From a bacterium TMED198 (GTDB taxonomy: Bacteria; Fidelibacterota; Marinisomatia; SCGC-AAA003-L08; D37C17), in the NCBI GenBank assembly GCA_002170735.1, contig NHIV01000040.1, positions 1 through 25,935 on the forward strand: 25,935 bases of DNA, written 5' to 3'. The position numbers and the translations under genes were made by a program. The notes under the pieces are model-generated. The model saw only the letters and a program-made list of their open reading frames with translations. It was not told the DNA's origin and did no database searches. Positions 8,832-15,573 of the stretch are shown here, piece by piece. The number at the start of each line of letters is the position of its first letter. Position 1 is the stretch's first letter.

Positions 8832-9200
8832 ATGTCTAATGAACTAGATAAAATAATAAAAATTGATGATATTGAGGGCAAAGTTTATGAGCTTGACAAT
8901 TGGAAGCCTGAGCAAGGAAATCAAGTCAAAAAGTATTTTAATGAAAAAATTCTTGAGCTCAAGCGTGATTACAATAAGTTGGTAGACGATTTCAAGTGGA
9001 ATAAAATAATTTTTGAAAGTGAAATAACATTTGTTCCGGTAATTGGAAAAACTTATTACCTCTATAAAAAAGAGAATGGGAAAAAATTTATGTCATTAAT
9101 TGAGCCTAGCAGTTGGAGCAAGTCTATTAAAATAAAATTTATTGGTTCATTTATGCAAGATTCTAGGCAAAAATGGAACCTGATCGATACAAAAACGTAA
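8832..9200 (+). CDS. DUF2452 (C1orf50-like) protein
   Basis: A 122-residue soluble protein without signal peptide. The central part FVPVIGKTYYLYKKENGKKF (about 67-86), then a SLIEPSSW segment and a C-terminal FIGSF...W pattern, matches the DUF2452 family as I recall it. The human member C1orf50 has [22 protein letters not shown]-like spacing at the same place. The biochemical role of the family is unknown to me. The first 60 residues are a charged amphipathic helix region. The gene sits alone, 134 bases after the LolA-like gene, without a clear ribosome site or promoter in the gap. Confidence 0.75.
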   Translation: MSNELDKIIKIDDIEGKVYELDNWKPEQGNQVKKYFNEKILELKRDYNKLVDDFKWNKIIFESEITFVPVIGKTYYLYKKENGKKFMSLIEPSSWSKSIKIKFIGSFMQDSRQKWNLIDTKT

Positions 9201-9229
9201 TTTTTTGTTCAAATCATTATGAATAGTTT

Positions 9230-9901
9230 ATGAATGCAATAGTTATTGGTGGAACTGGTGCAACTGGCAAGCAACTTATAAAACAATTATTACTTAGTAA
9301 TGATTTCAATAGAGTTACCTCAGTTGGAAGAAGGCCTGTCATTGGCGCAAAAAAGCATGATAAATTAATTGATGTAGTTATTGATTCGCTGCATGACCTA
9401 ACGCAAACAGATGGAGTTTGGGAAGGACACGATGTTTTCTTCAATTGCCTTGGTACAACAAGAAGTTTATCTGGTAGTGCAGAAAACTTTATAAAAGTAG
9501 AAAGCGGTATTTCTAATAACGCTGCTCTTATGGCTTCAGAGGCAAAAATTCCTTCTGCATCTTTAATTTCAGCAAGTGGTGCAAATCACAAGCAGTGGTC
9601 TGTTGATTGGATTCATCCACTTTTGTATATAAAGACCATGGGTTTAAAAGAGCAATCTATACTAACTAATGAATTTGAAAAAACAGCAATTTTTAGACCT
9701 GGTATGTTAATTAGAAGTCCAAATAATCCATCTTTGTTTGAGAAGTTTTTAGTGAAAACAGGTCTAGGCCTACCTGTTGACTTGCTTGCCAGGGCAATGA
9801 TTTTAGAAGCACAAAGCAATCATGGAATGAAAAAAGGAAGTCGTTTTTATTCAGGAAATGACAAAATTATAAATTTGATGGATAAAAAATCAATCTATTA
9901 G
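9230..9901 (+). CDS. TIP30/HTATIP2-like NAD(P)-binding protein (atypical SDR)
   Basis: A 223-residue Rossmann-fold protein. It starts with MNAIVIGGTGATGKQL (dinucleotide motif GGTGATG, residues 7-13), has the NADP-type arginine pair at VGRRP (33-35), and shows DVFFNCLGTTRSLSGSAENF and the C-terminal TAIFRPGMLIR typical of TIP30-like atypical short-chain dehydrogenases. The tyrosine of the YxxxK pair is present (Y133), but an ungapped alignment by eye to human TIP30 (from memory) puts methionine (M137) at the lysine position. It may bind the cofactor without classical SDR catalysis. The gene follows DUF2452 after 29 bases and overlaps the convergent TonB receptor gene by four bases. Confidence 0.85.
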   Translation: MNAIVIGGTGATGKQLIKQLLLSNDFNRVTSVGRRPVIGAKKHDKLIDVVIDSLHDLTQTDGVWEGHDVFFNCLGTTRSLSGSAENFIKVESGISNNAALMASEAKIPSASLISASGANHKQWSVDWIHPLLYIKTMGLKEQSILTNEFEKTAIFRPGMLIRSPNNPSLFEKFLVKTGLGLPVDLLARAMILEAQSNHGMKKGSRFYSGNDKIINLMDKKSIY

Positions 9902-12483
9902 AACTTTAGTTTGTCCTTTTTATTTTCTTCGTATGATGAATTGTCCCTTCGATATTTTTTCTTTTGAAACGCACCAAACTTATATTCAAGATTTAAAGAT
10001 AAAGTTCTTTGGTCAACTTGTCCGATATAATCCATTTTTTGGAGCATATCACTTCCTGAATCATTTCCAATACTTAAATAATTTTTAGTTTCAACATTAT
10101 ATGTATTGGTATTAAACAAATCTTTAATTTTGATTTTAAAAATCAAATTATCATTAATAATTTTTTTGTAGTTTAAGTCAACTCTAACAAGCGGTTTTAT
10201 TTTACCTCTATTTATCTTTGTAGTAGATGAGAAATATGAGTATAAACCAATTTCTTGATTGTTATTTAGCCTAAGAATTGAATTTAGTTTTCCAGAAAAA
10301 CCTGATTCAATGTTGCCTGAATTTTCTTGAATGCTTGTAAATTTATTGTGCCAATATATCCCATTAAATATAATATCCCAGCTAGTTGTGGGGGAAGTTG
10401 AAAAATATATATCAAAACCTTTTCCCAAAGATTTTGCTATATTTCTTGATGTAAACTTAATATAAGTTTTATCTCCTTGAGGGTTGCGATAACTGGCCAT
10501 ATCTTTATCAATAAGGTTATTAACCTTATTTAAAAAGACAGATGTTTTGATGTAACCAACTAGTGTTTTGAATGAACATGTAAATTCAGAGGTATAAATA
10601 TCTTCAGGATTAAGAAAAGGATTTCCTTGATTTATCCAATTGTTGTTAATCTCTTTAAGATCTGGTACTGGGTTGACTTCGTGGTGTGAAGGTCTATTTA
10701 TTCTCCTTGAAAGTGATAGTTTGTATGTTGCATCACTGTGAGTATTGTAAATTAAAAACAATGAAGGGTAGAAGCGTTTATGTGCGTAGTTATATTTAAG
10801 ATCATCTCCTAGATCCATTAATAAATACTTGAAAAGGGAATTTTCAGTTTCTAAGCAATTGCCTTCAGTATCATACTCTATGCAGTTGCAAAAACCACTT
10901 GTATTTGAAGTGCCAATAAGATCTTCACAATTGTAGTTTTGGTTATATGATATATATGTTTTTTTCCTTTGTTGCTCAATCCTTGAGCCAGCTTTAATAG
11001 AAAAATGGTTTGAGAATGTATAATCAAAGGAAAAATAGGCTGCAGCAACAAAGTTATCATATACCCAATCAAAACCTTCATTCATAACTTTTCCTCCATG
11101 AATATCATCTTCATGTATTACTCTTAAACCAGTTTCATATCTTGAGTTTAGTTTGTTTAATAGAAAAGGTGAAGAGTAGTTCAAAGAAAAAAATTTATTA
11201 ATACCTATATCAATAATTTCATCGCTATATGAATCGTATTTTGATGTAAAGCTTTCATCATGGTCATCGTAATCAAATTCAATCGAAAAGTTTTTATTTT
11301 GATCTTTATTGTCATAGAAATATCCAATTCCATAATTTAAATCATTTCCGCTTTTATCTGTTATGCTCTGCATTGGATCTGTACCATCAATATTAGTTGA
11401 ATCAATTATCGCATGATCTAAGTAAGTCATATCAAAAGCTAAAAGGCTATTTGCATCAAAAAATTTCTCAATTCCAAGTCTTAAGTTGTTTATAAATGGG
11501 TTTGAATTGGTAATGATATTATTTTCTAAAATGTTGCTGCTGCCTTGAATAAGGTCAGTGTAAATAATTTTTCTTTGTTCTGTTGATTGTGATTTTTTGA
11601 AGTTAATATTGTAATTGGTAAATACATTTAAATCATTTTTAAAGTAGTTAAAGCTTAAACCCATATTTTGCCCCGCATTAAATATGCTTCCAATTGAGCT
11701 TATATTCGAATTGATCAACCTTTTTTTATTAAAAATACTGGTATTTAGATTTAGGCTTCCTGATGAACCTTCAAACTTATTTTTACTTAAAACAATATTA
11801 ATAATTCCAGCCATTCCTTCTGGATCGTATTTAGCGGAAGGTGTAGTCATAATTTCTATTTTTTCAATCAAATTTGAGTTCAATATATTTAAATTAATCT
11901 TGGACTCTCTTCCATCAATCATAATAGTAACATCTGAATTTCCACGAAGATTTAATCTTCCATCAATATCAAAGGTTATTGATGGAAGTTTTTCTAGTAA
12001 ATCAGCAGCAGACTCTCCTTCATGTATGTCAATGTCATCAACGATATAAGTAGTTTTTTCTACTTCTTCAATAATAGTTGCAGCCTTATCTTCAACCTGA
12101 ACGCTTTCCATCTTAATGACTTTTAGAAATATCTCTATATCACCTAAATTTATTTTTGTGTTGTTTGTAGGAATAAGTTCAATACCTTGAATAATCTTAT
12201 CTTTGTAGCCAATATAGCTAACAATAATATTATATTGATTGAAAGGTATTTCATCTAGAATGAAATATCCATTTTCATCAGAAATTCCTCCAGTAATAAT
12301 TTCGTTAGTACCAACACCTTTTATTGATACATTTGCATATTGCTTTGGAGATTTAGTTGCATGGTCAATAATGCGACCTCTAATTGATCCATATGTTGCA
12401 GTATGTTTTTGGTGAGAATGGCCTTTATGAGGTAGTACAAAAGAAAAGATAGTTAGTAAAAATAAATATTTGGCTTTAAACAT
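9898..12483 (-). CDS. TonB-dependent outer-membrane receptor (carboxypeptidase-regulatory-like plus plug plus barrel)
   Basis: The 861-residue product has a signal peptide, a short His-rich stretch after it (HKGHSHQKH, 19-27), and a CarboxypepD-regulatory-like domain (about 31-115: GSIRGRIIDHATKSPKQYAN ... GYFILDEIPFNQYNI). A plug domain follows (about 130-235, with LRGNSDVTIMIDGRES and TTPSAKYDPEGMAGIINIVL), then a long beta-barrel ending in KFGAFQKKKYRRDN and a short basic tail. The layout is that of the OMP_b-brl_3 type of TonB-linked receptor found in Bacteroidetes-like bacteria. The barrel includes a Cys-rich external loop (near 10845-10935, with CNC). The substrate is unknown; no substrate-degrading gene cluster is adjacent, although a secreted hydrolase is transcribed divergently from the same intergenic region. 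Confidence 0.9.
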   Translation of the reverse strand: MFKAKYLFLLTIFSFVLPHKGHSHQKHTATYGSIRGRIIDHATKSPKQYANVSIKGVGTNEIITGGISDENGYFILDEIPFNQYNIIVSYIGYKDKIIQGIELIPTNNTKINLGDIEIFLKVIKMESVQVEDKAATIIEEVEKTTYIVDDIDIHEGESAADLLEKLPSITFDIDGRLNLRGNSDVTIMIDGRESKINLNILNSNLIEKIEIMTTPSAKYDPEGMAGIINIVLSKNKFEGSSGSLNLNTSIFNKKRLINSNISSIGSIFNAGQNMGLSFNYFKNDLNVFTNYNINFKKSQSTEQRKIIYTDLIQGSSNILENNIITNSNPFINNLRLGIEKFFDANSLLAFDMTYLDHAIIDSTNIDGTDPMQSITDKSGNDLNYGIGYFYDNKDQNKNFSIEFDYDDHDESFTSKYDSYSDEIIDIGINKFFSLNYSSPFLLNKLNSRYETGLRVIHEDDIHGGKVMNEGFDWVYDNFVAAAYFSFDYTFSNHFSIKAGSRIEQQRKKTYISYNQNYNCEDLIGTSNTSGFCNCIEYDTEGNCLETENSLFKYLLMDLGDDLKYNYAHKRFYPSLFLIYNTHSDATYKLSLSRRINRPSHHEVNPVPDLKEINNNWINQGNPFLNPEDIYTSEFTCSFKTLVGYIKTSVFLNKVNNLIDKDMASYRNPQGDKTYIKFTSRNIAKSLGKGFDIYFSTSPTTSWDIIFNGIYWHNKFTSIQENSGNIESGFSGKLNSILRLNNNQEIGLYSYFSSTTKINRGKIKPLVRVDLNYKKIINDNLIFKIKIKDLFNTNTYNVETKNYLSIGNDSGSDMLQKMDYIGQVDQRTLSLNLEYKFGAFQKKKYRRDNSSYEENKKDKLKF

Positions 12484-12562
12484 TGCGGAAATTTAATCCA
12501 CAAAGAATAATATTTAATAGTTTTATTTTAAATGTAAGCATTTGTAAAACATGATTTTTATA

Positions 12563-12592
12563 TTGACACAAATTAATAAATTCTGTTAATAA
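12563..12592 (+). promoter_or_regulatory. Probable sigma70-type promoter of the hydrolase gene
   Basis: TTGACA (12563-12568) is a perfect -35 hexamer. An extended -10 TG-T-TAATAA lies at 12584-12592 with 18 bases between the hexamers. The predicted start of transcription is near 12599, 29 bases before the ATG. Confidence 0.5.
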
Positions 12593-12627
12593 TATTTTTT
12601 ATAAAAAACAAATAATCAAGGGACGTC

Positions 12628-13800
12628 ATGAAAAAAATACTGTTTTCTTTACCTTTAGTTTTAACTTCTTTTATTTATGCTGCGTGTTCAGATTTAACCT
12701 CCTTATCAGAATGTTCTGCTTACCCGCAATACTGCGAATGGAATAATGATACTGGCCAATGCCAAGAAATAGGCGGCGGCGGCGGAGGAGGAGGAGGAGG
12801 AGGAGGTTCTGCTGATGGACCTTACCAATACTCATCTATATCTGAGTCTGATGGGCTTAGAAATGGTCCTAATTATAGAGACGGTGTTCTATACTACCCT
12901 ATTGATGCCACTCCCCCTTATAAAAGTATCGTATTCACCCCGGGTTTTGGTGGTGGAAGTGTATACATGTCAAATTGGGCTGAATTTTTTGCTTCCCATG
13001 GATTTGTTGCAATGAGGATAGGTCCAAATGATGAGATTAATGATTCCCATTTTATGAGAGGCCAGGGATTGGTTGATGCAATTGAGTCAATTAAACTAGA
13101 AAACTCAAGGACTAATTCCCCACTTAATGGTATGCTTGATATGAATAGTTTTTCTGTTGGCGGGTATTCAATGGGAGGTGGAGCCTCTCATGACGCAGCT
13201 ATGATTGATAATTCAATTTCAGCTATTATATCGCTAAATCCTACTGTGATATTTGAGGATTGTGATCTTTGCCCTGCTAATAACTACGATGGCGAAATCT
13301 ATTGTATTTGTATGGTTCCTGAGCTTATTAATCATCCTGTTCCTTCTTTTATTTTTGCAGGTGAAGTTGAACTAAGTGAATTGTCTGCATATGAAGGTCT
13401 CCTTGGGCAGGACATTTATGCCAATCTTCCTGGATCAACTGAGAAAATTTTGTTTGAAGGCGCTAACAGTGGCCATGGATTTGCGGAATCTCCATATGGA
13501 GAAGTTAGTCAGTACGCTTTAAACTGGCTTAAACATATTTTGTTAGATGATAATGAAGCCTGTGAGAGTTTAACTCAAGTTCCATCACTTTCTTCTCAGT
13601 ACTTAACGAATATTGATTGCGTAGATTCTGGTGTAAGTGGAGATATCAACAGCGATTTAATTGTGAATGTTCAAGATGTAGTTCTATCAGTAAATCTTGT
13701 TTTAAATAGTGGGTATAATCCACTTGCAGACTTAAATTCAGATGCAACGGTTGATGTTCTTGACGTTATATTGCTTGTAAATATTATTGTAGGGTCGTAG
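12628..13800 (+). CDS. Secreted PETase/cutinase-like alpha/beta hydrolase with dockerin-like tail
   Basis: Domain order: signal peptide (1-19), a Cys/Trp mini-module (C20, C29, C36, W38, C45), a 12-glycine linker (49-60), an alpha/beta hydrolase (about 64-308), a dockerin-like pair of repeats (338-390). The hydrolase closely follows the polyester-hydrolase/cutinase family: IVFTPGFGGG (oxyanion loop), ASHGFVAM, SPLNGMLDMNSFSVGGYSMG with nucleophile S181 in GYSMGGG, VPSFIFAGEVE, and GANSGHGF with H283. Where PETase has the catalytic Asp (ACEND) this protein has Glu (E248 in AGEVE). Tyr replaces Trp or His before the nucleophile, and Thr stands where PETase W185 would lie (LNPT). The family cleaves ester bonds in polyesters such as cutin, and some members cleave PET; the substrate here is unknown. 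An AAGGGA site precedes the ATG. Cysteines 212, 215, 226 and 228 form an insertion. Confidence 0.88.
   Translation: MKKILFSLPLVLTSFIYAACSDLTSLSECSAYPQYCEWNNDTGQCQEIGGGGGGGGGGGGSADGPYQYSSISESDGLRNGPNYRDGVLYYPIDATPPYKSIVFTPGFGGGSVYMSNWAEFFASHGFVAMRIGPNDEINDSHFMRGQGLVDAIESIKLENSRTNSPLNGMLDMNSFSVGGYSMGGGASHDAAMIDNSISAIISLNPTVIFEDCDLCPANNYDGEIYCICMVPELINHPVPSFIFAGEVELSELSAYEGLLGQDIYANLPGSTEKILFEGANSGHGFAESPYGEVSQYALNWLKHILLDDNEACESLTQVPSLSSQYLTNIDCVDSGVSGDINSDLIVNVQDVVLSVNLVLNSGYNPLADLNSDATVDVLDVILLVNIIVGS
12772..12807 (+). repeat. GGN trinucleotide tract coding a 12-glycine linker
   Basis: Twelve glycine codons in a row (four GGC, seven GGA, one GGT) join the N-terminal Cys module to the hydrolase. 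The GGA run is a simple repeat open to slippage; changes by three bases would alter linker length only. Confidence 0.9.
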
Positions 13801-13828
13801 TACATAGGTTAAATTATCTTTTAATAGT

Positions 13829-14173
13829 ATGCAAAATGATAAAATAGTTTTCTATGATGGAAATTGTAAATTTTGCAACTCGGTATGTAGTTTTTTAAAA
13901 CTTCGTGATATAAGAGATAATCTTAGGTTTGAGCCGCTTGATTCAAATTTCACCATTAACTTCTTTTCTGAAAATAATTTGGATGACTTCGATTGTAACA
14001 CTTTATATTTATATACTAATAATCGATTTTATGTTAGATCTGCAGCAGTATTTAAAATATTCAGATATTTAAAGGCTCCGTATCCAATCATTTATATACT
14101 TTCTTTTTTACTGCCCACGTTCATAGCGGATTATTTCTACAAAATAGTAGCCAACAATAGGGGCTCGCTTTAA
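13829..14173 (+). CDS. DCC-family thiol-disulfide oxidoreductase-like protein (DUF393)
   Basis: A 114-residue protein starting with IVFYDGNCKFCNSVCSFLKL. The D-G-x-C-x-x-C motif near the N-terminus (cysteines 14 and 17, plus C21) defines the DCC family (DUF393), which has a predicted thioredoxin-like fold. Substrates of the family are not established. The C-terminal part has a hydrophobic helix (YPIIYILSFLLPTFIADYFY), usual for the family. It lies 28 bases after the hydrolase gene and 149 bases before the AGMO-like gene, on the same strand, so it could share a transcript with the hydrolase. Confidence 0.9.
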   Translation: MQNDKIVFYDGNCKFCNSVCSFLKLRDIRDNLRFEPLDSNFTINFFSENNLDDFDCNTLYLYTNNRFYVRSAAVFKIFRYLKAPYPIIYILSFLLPTFIADYFYKIVANNRGSL

Positions 14174-14322
14174 TTAGGTACAGCTTTAGCAGTTAAGACA
14201 AAAAAGCTTTTAGAGTATAATGTGTAGACTATAATGTTAAAAAATTTTTTATACTGTCTCTTTTAACAAATAGACAAATCAAGTTTTTAATTGTAGCAAA
14301 AGATTTTGTAATTTAAATAATC

Positions 14323-15573
14323 ATGAGTTTTTATGTAAAATCTTTGTTCTTCGCAGTGCCTTCATTCTTTATTTTGATTTTGATTGAAGCTATTATTGCT
14401 AAAAAGCGCGGTATAGTTATTAATAATTCTGCTGATATGATATCAAGTCTTAGCTCTGGCTTAACAAATGCATTAAGAGATGGCTTGAAATTATCGATTG
14501 CCATAGTAAGCTATTCTTGGTTAGTTGACAGCACTTCTATTTATTCTATAGATATTAGTATGCCTTCTATTTTGATTGGTTTTATAGTATTAGATTTTTC
14601 GGGGTATTGGGTTCATAGGCTTACCCATAGAGTTAATATTTTATGGAATAGGCATATTATTCACCATAGCAGTGAAGAGTTCAATCTATCCTGTGCTTTA
14701 AGACAGTCAATATCAAATACACTTAAGTTCTCTGCAATTTTTATGGTACCTGCAGCCCTTATAGGAGTCCCTGCGTCTATTTTTGCAGTCATTGGGCCAA
14801 TTCATCTATTTATGCAGTTTTGGTACCATACAAGGCTGATTGATAAGATGGGCTGGCTTGAGCAAATTATCGTAACACCTTCTCATCATCGAGTACACCA
14901 TGCAATTAATCCAGAGTATATTGATAAAAACTATGGCCAGATACTAATTATATGGGACAAGCTGTTTAATACATTCCAGGAGGAAAAGTCTGAAATTAAG
15001 CCTGTCTATGGAACGCTTACTCCAGTCCAAACTTGGAACCCTATCCTCATTAATTTCAAACACTTGTGGCAGATAGTAAAAGATGCATGGAATACAAAAT
15101 ACTATAAAGATAAATTTCTAATTTGGTTTATGCCTACGGGCTGGAGGCCTCATGATGTCCAAGAGACCTATCCATTAATTAAATATTCAAATCCATATTC
15201 TCAGAAAAAGTATAATACAAAGCTAGATTATAAGTTGACTGCTTGGGTGTGGATAGCTTTTGTTGTTTCATCGTTTTTGACAGCCCATATGTTTATTGTA
15301 GTAGAATCACTTAAGCCTTTTATGATTGTTCTGTATACATCTTTTTTAATTATTAGTATTTTTTCATATTCCTCCCTTCTAGATCTTAAGCGTTATTACT
15401 TAAGAATAGAGGCCTCCAAAGTTGCATTAGGTTTTTTTATTTTAAGTTTGAATGATTTTCTATGGATGGGTGGAGGTGTCTTAATAACAGTATTTATTAT
15501 TTTTTATTTATTTTTCTCAATTTTTTTTATTTTTATAATAAGGAGCAAGTCTTATGAGAAGATACTACTTTAA
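14323..15573 (+). CDS. Alkylglycerol-monooxygenase-like membrane enzyme (fatty acid hydroxylase superfamily)
   Basis: A 416-residue multi-pass membrane protein with the di-iron histidine boxes of the sterol desaturase/fatty acid hydroxylase superfamily: HRLTH (98-102), HIIHH (111-115), H169 and HHRVHH (188-193). The extended signatures HHSSEEFNLSCALRQS, YHTRLIDKMG, TPSHHRVHHAINPEYIDKNY and IIWDKLFNTF, followed by PVYGTLTPVQTWNP, are those I associate with the AGMO/TMEM195 branch rather than with sterol desaturases. AGMO cleaves the ether bond of alkylglycerols using tetrahydrobiopterin and oxygen. The C-terminal 120 residues add four or so membrane segments, as in AGMO. The substrate in this bacterium is inferred. 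A pterin-4a-carbinolamine dehydratase gene lies about 8 kb upstream on the other strand. The 3' end overlaps the next gene by 20 bases. Confidence 0.88.
   Translation: MSFYVKSLFFAVPSFFILILIEAIIAKKRGIVINNSADMISSLSSGLTNALRDGLKLSIAIVSYSWLVDSTSIYSIDISMPSILIGFIVLDFSGYWVHRLTHRVNILWNRHIIHHSSEEFNLSCALRQSISNTLKFSAIFMVPAALIGVPASIFAVIGPIHLFMQFWYHTRLIDKMGWLEQIIVTPSHHRVHHAINPEYIDKNYGQILIIWDKLFNTFQEEKSEIKPVYGTLTPVQTWNPILINFKHLWQIVKDAWNTKYYKDKFLIWFMPTGWRPHDVQETYPLIKYSNPYSQKKYNTKLDYKLTAWVWIAFVVSSFLTAHMFIVVESLKPFMIVLYTSFLIISIFSYSSLLDLKRYYLRIEASKVALGFFILSLNDFLWMGGGVLITVFIIFYLFFSIFFIFIIRSKSYEKILL

Noticed and set aside
14230..14250. TATAAT at 14230-14235 as a promoter and the A6T6 run as a terminator before the AGMO-like gene
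   Set aside because: No -35 element at a proper distance precedes the TATAAT, and a pure A/T palindrome without a GC stem is not a convincing terminator. The 149-base gap holds nothing firm.
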